The position numbers were made by a program, and so were the translations under genes. A DNA stretch of 64,000 nt from JAPLDP01 sp964628285 (GTDB taxonomy: Bacteria; Bacteroidota; Bacteroidia; Bacteroidales; JAGONC01): contig CAZVNP010000012.1 in NCBI GenBank assembly GCA_964628285.1, positions 1-64,000 on the forward strand, written 5' to 3'. The notes under the pieces were generated by a model. It ran no database searches and was not told where the DNA came from. It saw only the letters and a list, made by a program, of their open reading frames with translations. This document shows, piece by piece, positions 34,073 to 43,248 of the stretch (its first letter is position 1; every line of letters begins with the position of its first letter).

Positions 34073-36349
34073 ATGATAGAGTACAGAGAATTATTGACAA
34101 CTGACCGTTTTAAGAAGGAGATCAGCAATCTGGATCAGGTGGGCATTAGTCCCAAGGCTTACCGGCTGATGCGTCAGTTGTTGAATGAGAATCCCAGGCT
34201 GGAGGATATCCTCAGACGGTCGGATCATGTGGAACAGGTACGTCACGGTATCAGACACTGGGCGTTGCAATACATGGAGAAGAATCCGTCAGCATTTCGT
34301 TATTACAAACAGGAGGTGCAGGGCCCAATGCATTACAATAAGTTAACGTGGAAGGATTTTGCTGCCATACGCCTGCTCGACTACCTGGATCATGCCGGGG
34401 AACGGTATACCGATCTGAATCTGCGTGGCTATAAAGTGTTGAATGCCCCTTTCAAGCTCCTTTTTCTGGCTTATAAAAACGGTACCGGTGGCGCCTCACC
34501 GTCATTTTTCGAAGATATGATCGAACTCTTCGCTCAGTTTACAGGACAGAAGGCCCGTATGCGATTTAGCAGTGAGGAGGTGATGGCATGGATGGAACGT
34601 TATCCTTCGGGTTTGCAACCCGAGGTGGTTGATATACGCTCACGCAACAGGGAACGCATATTGAATATCATCATCGACAAGTTCGACAAGGGTCTGATCA
34701 CCCGGCCACGCTTCAGCTTTGACGCCGGTCTCAGCCGGCAGGAGAAATACCGTCAGGCGCTGGAATGGTGGAACGACTGGCATTTTCACCTGCATTTTGC
34801 CGTCAGGTCGGCCGACCTGCTCAATGAGATGCTTGACAGAACGGTCGATACATTCACAATGAAGATGCTCTACAGAGCTGAAAAAAAAGGTATCCCTATA
34901 TTCGTCAATCCTTATTACCTGTCGCTGTTAAATGTGAAAGCGCCGGCTTTTGTCATGGGCGCCGATCTGGCTTTGCGCAGCTATGTTTTTTACAGCCGTC
35001 ATCTCATCAAGGAATTCGGCAGCATTGTAGCCTGGGAGAAAGAAGACATCGTAGAGCCCGGCAAGCCGAATGCAGCGGGATGGCTCCTGCCTAACTCATA
35101 TAATATCCACAGGCGTTATCCCGATGTGGCCATCCTCATCCCCGATACCGCCGGCCGGGCTTGTGGAGGGCTGTGCGCCTCCTGCCAGCGCATGTACGAT
35201 TTTCAGAGAGGCCACCTGAATTTTGACCTCAACAAGCTGCGACCCAAGGGATCCTGGCCTGTCAAACTCAGAAATCTGCTGTCCTATTTTGAAAATGATT
35301 CGCAGTTGCGTGATATCCTTATCACCGGCGGCGATGCACTGATGAGCCGTGATCAGTCGCTGAAGATCATCCTCGATGCCGTATATGATATGGCTCTGAG
35401 GAAACGCCAGGCCAATGAAAAAAGGGAAAATGGTAATAAATATGCCGAGATGGTGCGGGTGAGGCTGGGTACACGCCTGCCGGTATACCTGCCACAGCGC
35501 ATCACGCCGGCGTTGAGCCGCATCCTGAAGGAGTTCAGGGAAAAAGCCTATGGGGCGGGCATAAAACAATTTATCATACAGACTCATTTTGAATCACCCA
35601 TGGAGGTGACACCCGAAGCCAGAGAAGCCGTGGGCAGATTGCTGTCGGCGGGATGGATGGTCACCAACCAGCTTGTCTTCACCAGCAGCGCCTCACGACG
35701 TGGTCACACGGCCCAGTTGAGGAAAGTGCTCAACGACATCGGCATCCTGCCTTATCACACCTTCACGGTGAAGGGTTACATGGAGAATTACAGCAACTTC
35801 GCCAATAACGCCAGGGTCATGCAGGAACAGGAGGAGGAAAAGATACTGGGAAAGATCATGCCACATCATTACAGCACCTTCAGGGATTTTCCCCTTGACA
35901 CCGATGACATGGTTTCCCGTCTGGAGGCCATGAGGAAAACCCACCATGTGCCCTTCCTGGCCAGCGACAGGAATGTCCTGAACCTGCCCGGCGTGGGTAA
36001 AAGCCTGACCTTCCGTGTCATCGGCATCACCCGCGACGGCCGCCGCATCCTCCGATTCGACTATGACCGCTCGCGTAAACATAGCCCCATCATCAACAAA
36101 ATGGGTAAAATCATCATCATCGAATCCAAATCGGTAAGCGATTATCTGGCTCAACTTGATGAGATGGGCGAAGATATGAGTGAGTATGGCAATATATATG
36201 GTTACTCCATCGGTGAGACCAAACCCCAGATGCCGGTCTTCGATTACCCCACATATGACTTCGATGTTACCCGGCACCTGACCAACCTCGATGTGAAAAG
36301 TAATTTCACACTGCTGGAGAAACTTCTGGAAGAAAATGCCTTTATGTAA
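34073..36349 (+). CDS. large KamA-type radical SAM protein
   Basis: 758 residues. The radical SAM cluster motif CX3CX2C is Cys364, Cys368, Cys371 in GRACGGLCASCQRMYDF. The core that follows resembles lysine 2,3-aminomutase: DILITGGDALMS, MVRVRLGTRLPVYLPQRIT, IIQTHFESPMEVTPEA, NQLVFTSSASRRGHT and a PLP-lysine candidate in NLPGVGKSL (compare the glycine-rich PLP-lysine motif of KamA). About 340 residues of N-terminal helical extension precede the core, nearly doubling the usual KamA length. The C-terminus ends in a charged helix. Likely an amino-acid mutase or related enzyme using SAM and PLP; the substrate is unknown. It lies downstream of hutI-ftcD on the same strand but with its own promoter. 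Confidence 0.75.
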   Translation: MIEYRELLTTDRFKKEISNLDQVGISPKAYRLMRQLLNENPRLEDILRRSDHVEQVRHGIRHWALQYMEKNPSAFRYYKQEVQGPMHYNKLTWKDFAAIRLLDYLDHAGERYTDLNLRGYKVLNAPFKLLFLAYKNGTGGASPSFFEDMIELFAQFTGQKARMRFSSEEVMAWMERYPSGLQPEVVDIRSRNRERILNIIIDKFDKGLITRPRFSFDAGLSRQEKYRQALEWWNDWHFHLHFAVRSADLLNEMLDRTVDTFTMKMLYRAEKKGIPIFVNPYYLSLLNVKAPAFVMGADLALRSYVFYSRHLIKEFGSIVAWEKEDIVEPGKPNAAGWLLPNSYNIHRRYPDVAILIPDTAGRACGGLCASCQRMYDFQRGHLNFDLNKLRPKGSWPVKLRNLLSYFENDSQLRDILITGGDALMSRDQSLKIILDAVYDMALRKRQANEKRENGNKYAEMVRVRLGTRLPVYLPQRITPALSRILKEFREKAYGAGIKQFIIQTHFESPMEVTPEAREAVGRLLSAGWMVTNQLVFTSSASRRGHTAQLRKVLNDIGILPYHTFTVKGYMENYSNFANNARVMQEQEEEKILGKIMPHHYSTFRDFPLDTDDMVSRLEAMRKTHHVPFLASDRNVLNLPGVGKSLTFRVIGITRDGRRILRFDYDRSRKHSPIINKMGKIIIIESKSVSDYLAQLDEMGEDMSEYGNIYGYSIGETKPQMPVFDYPTYDFDVTRHLTNLDVKSNFTLLEKLLEENAFM

Positions 36350-36373
36350 ACCGGCCGACCGTCACATTTCCGG

Positions 36374-37057
36374 TTATCTCCCCGGTACATCAAAGTTTCC
36401 GGAAGATTCCTGCTGCGAAGCATCACGAGACGGTATTTTCCTGTTTTTATCCTGTGACATGACGCTCAGCATTTCTTCCAGCAGGTTCCTGTTTATCTCT
36501 TTTCCCTTGCCCCAGTGCCATTGGGCATAAGCCGTGAAATAGGGTAGTTTTAGCAGTTCCAGGGTCTCCAGCATAAATGTATAGACGTTTATTTTTTGGG
36601 GTTGATGGCTGTTACGCTCGGTACGGAGCATGAGGGAAGTCTCCAGGCAGTCTTTATGTGAGAGATGGAACATGTCGGCGTCACAGACAATCTCTTCAAG
36701 GATATTATGCGGAGAGTGTGGCATTTTTGTCGCCTCAATGCAATGGATGACAGCCTGGATGACTTTATCTCCCGCTTCACAGGATGCCAGAAATTCCTTT
36801 GCGATACGGATGCTTTCAGTTTCATGGTCGTGGTAATTGACGGTATACCCGACGTCATGAAACCAGGCGGCCAGTTTGACAATTTCTATCTCTTCGGGTG
36901 TCAGGTGTGAATTTTTTCCTATCAGAGCCGCGACCTCCGCCACCTCATGTGTATGCTTCAGATTATGGTAGGTGAATCCTTTCGATTCAGTATCCTCGAG
37001 AATACCGGTGACATATTTTTCGACTTCCGTCAGCAGGGTCATGACCTTCTTTTTCAT
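36374..37057 (-). CDS. HD-domain phosphohydrolase
   Basis: 227 residues. HD-superfamily signature: YHNLKHTHEV (His), WFHDVGY (HD pair, H67-D68), AVIHCIEATKMPHSP and VCDADMFHLS (second Asp). This fits a metal-dependent hydrolase acting on a phosphate ester or nucleotide, similar to Bacteroidota proteins annotated as HD or Pycsar-related phosphohydrolases; the substrate cannot be assigned. The C-terminal ~25 residues are a polar tail. It is convergent with the KamA-type gene. Confidence 0.8.
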   Translation of the reverse strand: MKKKVMTLLTEVEKYVTGILEDTESKGFTYHNLKHTHEVAEVAALIGKNSHLTPEEIEIVKLAAWFHDVGYTVNYHDHETESIRIAKEFLASCEAGDKVIQAVIHCIEATKMPHSPHNILEEIVCDADMFHLSHKDCLETSLMLRTERNSHQPQKINVYTFMLETLELLKLPYFTAYAQWHWGKGKEINRNLLEEMLSVMSQDKNRKIPSRDASQQESSGNFDVPGR

Positions 37058-37150
37058 AGAGGTGGCTAAATTAAAGATAATTGGAGTGTTTTAGCATTAA
37101 GCGGTATGTAAAAGATGGGCTCATGTTTCTTTATCACTCAGACACAGAAG

Positions 37151-37239
37151 AGAAGCGATTAGCGAGGAGCAAATAACGATTTACGAAAAAATACTGAATT
37201 AAATCATAAATCGCTTTTCGTTACTCGCTAATCGCTTTT
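37151..37239. repeat. imperfect inverted repeat (AATCGCTT family)
   Basis: The left arm at 37151-37186 and the right arm at 37204-37239 are 36 bases each and pair with a few mismatches around a 17-base loop; both arms contain GCGATTAGCGAG or its complement. The element lies in the 290-base gap ahead of a T9SS gene. It may be a mobile-type palindromic repeat or form an RNA hairpin. Confidence 0.7.
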
Positions 37240-37242
37240 CTA

Positions 37243-37250
37243 TATTTTTG
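37243..37250 (+). promoter_or_regulatory. -7 promoter element upstream of the PQQ/FG-GAP T9SS gene
   Basis: TATTTTTG matches TAnnTTTG directly after the inverted repeat, giving a leader of about 90 bases. Its -33 region would fall inside the right arm of the repeat. Confidence 0.4.
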
Positions 37251-37348
37251 CAGTCAGAGCCCTAATCGTTGATGTTCATTTTCTATTTACAAAATATTGA
37301 AAAACAGGATTTAGTTAAACCAAATATTCATTTCAACAATTTTAAAAA

Positions 37349-40294
37349 ATGAGAAAATTCAATTTACGATTTGCCTTGAGTTTAATGGTGATTTTCTGTT
37401 TAACGCTGACCTATGCCGGACATGTCTTTGCCGATAAAAATGAGGAGAGGGGGGGAGCTGCACCCGGCGAGTGGACCATTGTAGCCAGCTATACCATTCC
37501 CGGCAAGGCGTCGGGACTGGCTTATGACGGGCAGTACCTTTACAGCGGCATTTATGGTGCCAACAGCGACCAGATATACCGCATCGATCCTGCCGACGGC
37601 AGCTATACCGTTCAGTTCTCCAATCCGTCCATCAGTGATGCCTTTGGGCTGACATGGGACGGCGTCAACCTCTGGACCATCATCCAGCCCCCATCATCAG
37701 CAGATCCGGCGCAGGCCACCGAAATGGATATGACCACCGGCACCTTCCTCGACCAGATCATACTGCCCGATCATTACATGTCGGGCATCGCCTGGGACAA
37801 CGGTGATTTCTGGGTGGCTACCTACTACCCTGACCCGGGCACGATATATAAAATCGATGCCGACGGCAATGTTCTCACACAGTTCCAGTCGCCCGACCAG
37901 CAACCCTGGGATCTGTGCCTCGAGAATGACAACATCTGGGTAGCCGATTATTACGGCAATATGATCTATAAGATCGACCGGCAGGGAACCATCCTCGAGA
38001 GCCATGCCTCCCAGAACCTGAAACCATCGGGTATTGTTTATGACGGGCAGTACCTGTGGTATGTCGACGGTGAGCTGGGTTCGCCCAGCATCCTTTACAA
38101 GGTCGACCTGGGAGGGAGCGGCACACCGGTGATCTATGTGCCGGTGACCCAATATAACTACGGTCCTGTGACCGTGGGCGATTCGGCCGTATTTGCCATG
38201 CAGATCGAAAACACCGGCGACGGTGATCTGACCATCGATAACATCGTCATTCCGGATTCCGCTCCCATTTTCACCTGGTTTGCCCTTCCTGTGACCGTCG
38301 AGGCGGGTCATGACACTATCTTTAATCTGATATACAAACCCCAGGATACCTTGGCGCTCAATGTCATCGTGACTATTTACTGCAATGATCCGGTGACGCC
38401 TCAGGTGGAGGTTACCCTCCTCGGGCAGGGGGTCATGGAAGGTCCTTCCATACATGTGGTTGAATCCTATCATGATTACCATCAGGTGAGAGTGAATGCG
38501 ACCACGCGATGGTATGCCGAAGTGCAGAATGCCGGTAGCCAGTCACTCATCATTGATGCCCTGGAGTTTGACGATCCTCATTTCTATCTGGATCCTTCTG
38601 TGTCACTGCCTCTCCAGGTCCCTATTGAGGGATCGGTCAATATAGGTATCTGGTTTTATCCTCAGGAAGATATTTCTTATTCCGGCACGTTGAGCATTTT
38701 CAGTAATGATCCTGAGAGCAATCCGGTCACCGTCCTTCTCGAGGGTACCGGCAACGGACAGAGCTGGCCTATCGGCGAGATGCTGTGGCATTATACCATC
38801 AACACGAGTTACGACAACAGCCCAAAAGCGATAGCCCCCATACCGGATATCAGCGGCGACGGCGTGCCGGATGTCATCATCTGTTCCGAGGATGATTATG
38901 TGCGCTGCTTCAACGGCAACTCCTCCGGTGTCGCCGACATGCTGTGGGAGAGAGAGATCTATGCCGGCGCCGTGTACCGGCAGACCGGGCTCACCGTCAC
39001 CGGCGATGTTAATAATGACGGTTACAGCGACGCGATCATCGGCTCGGCCTGGGGCGACCGCTCCATTATCTGTCTGTCGGGTAAGGACGGCGATATTCTG
39101 TGGAAACACGACACCCATGAATACGGTGACGGGGGATGGGTGTATCAGGTAGACTGCCGCTATGACTATAATAACGACAGCACCCCCGATGTCCTGGCCG
39201 CCACAGGCAATGATGCCAACCACATCGGTCCGAGAAGGGTCTATTGCCTGAATGCACTCAACGGCGCGGTCATTTGGGAACGCATGACCGGTGGGCCTGT
39301 CTTCGCCGTCCAGGGCATCGAAGATGCCACCGGCGACGGACAGCCTGACGCCGTCGCCGGCGCTTCCGATGACCCTGAGCTGGAAGGACGGGTTTATGGC
39401 ATCGACGGCAGCGACGGGCATATCTTCTGGACCCACATCACCTCCGGCTCCTCGGTGTGGGCCGTGGCTCAGACCGATGATGTCAACGGTGACGGAATAA
39501 AAGATATCGCAGCGGGCGACTTCAACGGCAATGTCATGTTACTCGATGCCACCAATGGGACCGTACTGCAGAGCTCAGGCATCGGTCCCAATATCATCCT
39601 CAGCTTCAAGATGCTTGACGACATCAACGGTGACGGTCACCGCGATATCCTGATCGGTCATGCCGGCACGAATGCCGTGGTTGATGACGGTATCACCGCC
39701 GGGCTCATCTGGCTGCATCCCGTGGCCGACAAGCCCTGGAATGTCGACAGGATTGCCGACATCAGCGGCGACGGTATCAACGACGCCATCGTCGGCACCC
39801 TGTTCAGCAATAACTATGTCTACTTCCTGGATGGCACCGACGGCACGGAGCTTAAATCCATCGCCCTGGGCGAGGCCGTCGACGCCCTGGCATCCATACC
39901 CGATATCACCGGCGACGGATCGATGGAGGCCGTGGCAGGAGGCCGCGATGGCGATGTCTACTGTTACAGCGGCGGCCTCGACGCCAGCGTCGGCATACCC
40001 GGACAGAACAAAACGTCAGAAAAAGACCTCTCCCTCACCGCCTTTCCGAATCCGTTCAACACCACCACTAACTTGAATTTTACAATAAATAAGGGTGACC
40101 GGGTGACCATCGAGATACTGGATTCAAGGGGAACCGTCATAAACACGCTGGCAGAAGCCTCTTTTAAATCGGGATCGCATCATTTGGTATGGGATGGCAA
40201 AAATGCACAGGGGAATGTATGTCCTGACGGACTGTATCTGGCGCTGATGCGTTGCGGGATGAGGACATGGTCGTGTACAATCATTAAACAGTAA
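37349..40294 (+). CDS. multi-propeller T9SS cargo with FlgD-like sorting domain
   Basis: 981 residues, exported (MRKFNLRFALSLMVIFCLTL... to VFA). Residues ~40-250 form one propeller (YDGQYLYSG, LTWDGVNLW, IAWDNGDFW). About 260-480 are two abnormal-spindle/HYDIN-like Ig domains (NTGDGDLTIDNIVI, NAGSQSLIIDALEF). About 490-890 are a second propeller of PQQ/FG-GAP type (ISGDGVPDVIIC, VNNDGYSDAIIG, INGDGHRDILIG). The C-terminus (LTAFPNPFNTTTNLNF, then LVWDGKNAQG) is a FlgD-like T9SS sorting domain. Surface role and ligand unknown. Confidence 0.83.
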   Translation: MRKFNLRFALSLMVIFCLTLTYAGHVFADKNEERGGAAPGEWTIVASYTIPGKASGLAYDGQYLYSGIYGANSDQIYRIDPADGSYTVQFSNPSISDAFGLTWDGVNLWTIIQPPSSADPAQATEMDMTTGTFLDQIILPDHYMSGIAWDNGDFWVATYYPDPGTIYKIDADGNVLTQFQSPDQQPWDLCLENDNIWVADYYGNMIYKIDRQGTILESHASQNLKPSGIVYDGQYLWYVDGELGSPSILYKVDLGGSGTPVIYVPVTQYNYGPVTVGDSAVFAMQIENTGDGDLTIDNIVIPDSAPIFTWFALPVTVEAGHDTIFNLIYKPQDTLALNVIVTIYCNDPVTPQVEVTLLGQGVMEGPSIHVVESYHDYHQVRVNATTRWYAEVQNAGSQSLIIDALEFDDPHFYLDPSVSLPLQVPIEGSVNIGIWFYPQEDISYSGTLSIFSNDPESNPVTVLLEGTGNGQSWPIGEMLWHYTINTSYDNSPKAIAPIPDISGDGVPDVIICSEDDYVRCFNGNSSGVADMLWEREIYAGAVYRQTGLTVTGDVNNDGYSDAIIGSAWGDRSIICLSGKDGDILWKHDTHEYGDGGWVYQVDCRYDYNNDSTPDVLAATGNDANHIGPRRVYCLNALNGAVIWERMTGGPVFAVQGIEDATGDGQPDAVAGASDDPELEGRVYGIDGSDGHIFWTHITSGSSVWAVAQTDDVNGDGIKDIAAGDFNGNVMLLDATNGTVLQSSGIGPNIILSFKMLDDINGDGHRDILIGHAGTNAVVDDGITAGLIWLHPVADKPWNVDRIADISGDGINDAIVGTLFSNNYVYFLDGTDGTELKSIALGEAVDALASIPDITGDGSMEAVAGGRDGDVYCYSGGLDASVGIPGQNKTSEKDLSLTAFPNPFNTTTNLNFTINKGDRVTIEILDSRGTVINTLAEASFKSGSHHLVWDGKNAQGNVCPDGLYLALMRCGMRTWSCTIIKQ

Positions 40295-40334
40295 GGTTTT
40301 CTGGCGTTCTTTCGTGTATCTCACCCTGGCGGGC

Positions 40335-40475
40335 GTATCAAAACTTTATTTAACCACGGAGGCGTCGGAGGATAACAGAGAACACGGAGGTATAAAGAAT
40401 TAATTTTCAGCACTCTGCTTTCTTTGCGCTTCCTCTGCGCCCTCTGTGGTTAATTAAAAATATCAGCTTTGATAC
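40335..40475. repeat. palindromic intergenic element (CACAGAGG family)
   Basis: Fills the 312-base gap between two T9SS genes. Outer arms GTATCAAA (40335-40342) and TTTGATAC (40468-40475) enclose a long imperfect palindrome whose left arm (40346-40390) contains ACCACGGAGG and AACACGGAGG, and whose right arm (40413-40458) contains CCTCTGCG and CCTCTGTGGTTAA. No gene is inside. The same word family appears at 50636-50784. Confidence 0.7.
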
Positions 40476-40564
40476 AACCTCACAGGGGATGAGGTTATTA
40501 AAATAATTCCATTTTAATCTTGCTCAACCTGCCACTTTCACAGAATTGATATCGACTTTTATTA

Positions 40565-40572
40565 TAACTTTG
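40565..40572 (+). promoter_or_regulatory. -7 promoter element upstream of the BNR-repeat gene
   Basis: TAACTTTG matches TAnnTTTG, 34 bases before the ATG at 40607. A TTG at 40546-40548 is 16 bases upstream, shorter than usual. Confidence 0.45.
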
Positions 40573-40606
40573 TATGATCAATTATTACTTAATATCCCCT
40601 TGATAC

Positions 40607-43177
40607 ATGAAAATAAAGACTTTACTAATCATTCTGGTTATTATCATTTTCGGAGCCTCTTTACTTATTCTGGCATTAAGGAAACATGATAACCGATCAT
40701 CCGCTGCAAATACTGTTGCAGTGCACCATCCGGCGATGGATCCTAACGACTGGCTGGCCATGCAGCGGGCTTATCCCTATGGCTGCATCAAGCTGAGCTC
40801 TTATCTGGCCGGCATGGCCGACGCCGGCAGGCTGCAACGCGTTACCACCGGTCATCGCTACAACTGGGAGCTGGCCGGTCCTACGAACATCGGGGGAAGG
40901 ATCACCGATGTCGTTATAGCTGCCAGTGATCCCCTGACATGGTATATCGGAGCCGCCACCGGTGGGATATTTAAAACAACCGACGGTGGTGCGACATGGG
41001 AGAATACCTTCACCACGGCCGATGTCATCTCTATCGGCGATCTGGCCATCGATCCCACCGACGATCAGGTCATCTATGCCGGCACGGGCGAAGCCAATGC
41101 CTCAAGCCAGAGCTTTTACGGCAACGGCATGTATAAATCAACCGATGCCGGGATGACATGGGAACACATCGGCCTTGAGTATTCGGCGTATATCGGAAGG
41201 ATCATCGTCGACTACGACAACCCGCAACGGGTCTATGTCGCGGCTTGCGGTAACCTCTTCACCCCCGATGAAAACCGTGGCGTATACAAAAGCCTCGACG
41301 GCGGTGCGACGTGGGAGCGTATCCTGTTCCTGACCGATTCAACGTCGGCCGTTGATCTGGTGCAGCACCCTCAGGATCCCGATGTCCTTTATGCTACGAT
41401 GTGGGAACGTATGCGGGGCCTGAACTACCGCCGTTCCTTTGGCGTGAGTTCTGGCATCTACAAGACCACCAACGGCGGCGACACCTGGCAGGAACTCACC
41501 GGTGGTCTGCCGGCAGGACAGGAAGCCGGCCGCATAGGCATCGACATCGCCCTGTCGAACCCTCAGGTACTGTATGCTTTTTACGATATGCCCAATTATG
41601 AGGTGCGAATATATAAGAGCGGCGACGGCGGCGTGAGCTGGGTGCGCAAGAACGACTCCTATCTGCAGGGTATGAGCAGCAACTATGGATGGTACTTCGG
41701 ACAGATAAGGATCGATCCGGCCAATGAGAACAGGATATTTGTCATGGGTATTTATGCCTACCGCTCCGACAACGGCGGCGACAGCTGGTCGGAGCTGGGT
41801 AACTACAGCTTCCATGTCGATCATCATGCCCTGGCTTTCACCCCGTCCGGGACATGCATCGAGGGTAATGACGGAGGACTGTATACCAGCTCCAATTACG
41901 GAAATACGTGGACCAAGATCAACAACCTGCCCATCACGCAGTTTTACAATATCGAGATGGACTATCTTTATCCGCAACGTGTCGAGGGCGGCACACAGGA
42001 TAACGGCACGGTACGCACAGTCACGGGCAACACAAGCGACTGGTTTGGCATCCTGGGCGGTGATGGCTTTTACACGGTGGTGGATTATACCAACTCCAAT
42101 GTTATTTATGCCGAGTACCAGTATGGCGGTTTAAATAAATCGACCAACGGCGGGGGCTCTTTCCAGGGCATAGGCTACGAGATGTCGGGTGACCGCACTA
42201 ACTGGTCCTCACCTTACGTGATTGACCCTCAGGAGCATACCGTGCTGTATTTCGGCACTTACAGGGTCTGGAAGAGCCTCAATTCGGGATCGTCGTGGAC
42301 TCCTGTGTCAGCCGACCTGACCGACGGCGATGATTACAGCGGCTGGCATACCATAAGCACCCTCGCCGTCTCACCCCTCAATCCGGCTGTTGTACTGGCC
42401 GGCACTGACGACGGGCACGTTCATATCTCCCTTAACGGTGGCACCACCTGGAATGAGATATCCCAGGGCATACCCAAACGCTGGATCACCTGCGTCGCCG
42501 CCGATCCCTTTGATGCTTCCGCCATTTACACCACCGTCTCGGGATTTCGCTGGGATGAGCCGCAGCCTCACGTCTTTAAATCGACCGACCTGGGTCAGAC
42601 ATGGATCGACATCAGTGCCAACCTGCCTGACATCCCCATGAACTGGATCGTCCTTGATCCTGATTACCCCGGCAGGCTGATCGTGGCTTCCGACGCCGGT
42701 GTTTTTTACAGCCTTGACGGCGGCGAAAGCTGGACAGGCATCTCCCAGGGCCTGGGTAACGTACCGGTGCTGACAATGAAAATACACCCTCCCACACGTA
42801 CACTGCTTATCGGAACCTATGGCATGTCATCGTATAAGATCGGCCTCGATGACATCACTGTCGGAGTGAAAGATCAGAGCTCTGCCGATAACAAAGGAGT
42901 GGCATTCGATCTTTATCCCGATCCGCTGAAGGTTTCGGCAGGTCAGCAGGTCACTGTGTCGTATACGTTGCCGGAACCCTCCCGGATTGAACTGTCGGTG
43001 TTTGATATGACCGGACGGAAGGTCAAGACATTGAAAGAAGGATGGTCGGCAGCCGGACCGCAACTCCTGACATGGGACGGCTCCGACGATATGGGACACA
43101 GGCTGGCGGCAGGTACTTTTATGGTTCAATTAAAGGTGAACGGACACACCAACGGTAAAAAACTGATCATTCAATAA
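40607..43177 (+). CDS. BNR/sortilin-type propeller T9SS cargo
   Basis: 856 residues. An N-terminal membrane/signal segment (LLIILVIIIFGASLLILAL) is followed by a large propeller of Asp-box/BNR repeats (TTDGGATWENT, SLDGGATWERI, TTNGGDTWQEL, SGDGGVSWVRK, SDNGGDSWSEL, SLDGGESWTGI), as in sortilin-like and sialidase-like proteins. A FlgD-like T9SS domain ends the protein (FDLYPDPLKVSAGQQ, then LLTWDGSDDMG and LIIQ). Catalytic residues of a glycosidase are not evident, so an enzyme call is not made. Confidence 0.83.
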   Translation: MKIKTLLIILVIIIFGASLLILALRKHDNRSSAANTVAVHHPAMDPNDWLAMQRAYPYGCIKLSSYLAGMADAGRLQRVTTGHRYNWELAGPTNIGGRITDVVIAASDPLTWYIGAATGGIFKTTDGGATWENTFTTADVISIGDLAIDPTDDQVIYAGTGEANASSQSFYGNGMYKSTDAGMTWEHIGLEYSAYIGRIIVDYDNPQRVYVAACGNLFTPDENRGVYKSLDGGATWERILFLTDSTSAVDLVQHPQDPDVLYATMWERMRGLNYRRSFGVSSGIYKTTNGGDTWQELTGGLPAGQEAGRIGIDIALSNPQVLYAFYDMPNYEVRIYKSGDGGVSWVRKNDSYLQGMSSNYGWYFGQIRIDPANENRIFVMGIYAYRSDNGGDSWSELGNYSFHVDHHALAFTPSGTCIEGNDGGLYTSSNYGNTWTKINNLPITQFYNIEMDYLYPQRVEGGTQDNGTVRTVTGNTSDWFGILGGDGFYTVVDYTNSNVIYAEYQYGGLNKSTNGGGSFQGIGYEMSGDRTNWSSPYVIDPQEHTVLYFGTYRVWKSLNSGSSWTPVSADLTDGDDYSGWHTISTLAVSPLNPAVVLAGTDDGHVHISLNGGTTWNEISQGIPKRWITCVAADPFDASAIYTTVSGFRWDEPQPHVFKSTDLGQTWIDISANLPDIPMNWIVLDPDYPGRLIVASDAGVFYSLDGGESWTGISQGLGNVPVLTMKIHPPTRTLLIGTYGMSSYKIGLDDITVGVKDQSSADNKGVAFDLYPDPLKVSAGQQVTVSYTLPEPSRIELSVFDMTGRKVKTLKEGWSAAGPQLLTWDGSDDMGHRLAAGTFMVQLKVNGHTNGKKLIIQ

Positions 43178-43248
43178 ATCTGACTTTGTTGCAATATTTC
43201 GGGAATTTGTCGTTTATAGTTTAATATTAACTTAAAAAATTCAACTCC

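Noticed and set aside
35693..36277. Minus-strand open frame opposite the KamA-type gene
   Set aside because: Fully inside a supported gene and without motifs.
36941..37260. Repeated short words near 37.2 kb considered as a CRISPR array
   Set aside because: There are only two inverted arms, no evenly spaced direct repeats and no cas genes.
38603..39436. Long minus-strand open frame inside the multi-propeller T9SS gene
   Set aside because: Complement of FG-GAP repeat DNA; Gly/Asp-rich repeats produce open antisense frames. No start context and no domain.
40607..43177. Sialidase
   Set aside because: Asp boxes are present, but the Arg triad and the catalytic Tyr/Glu/Asp pattern were not found.
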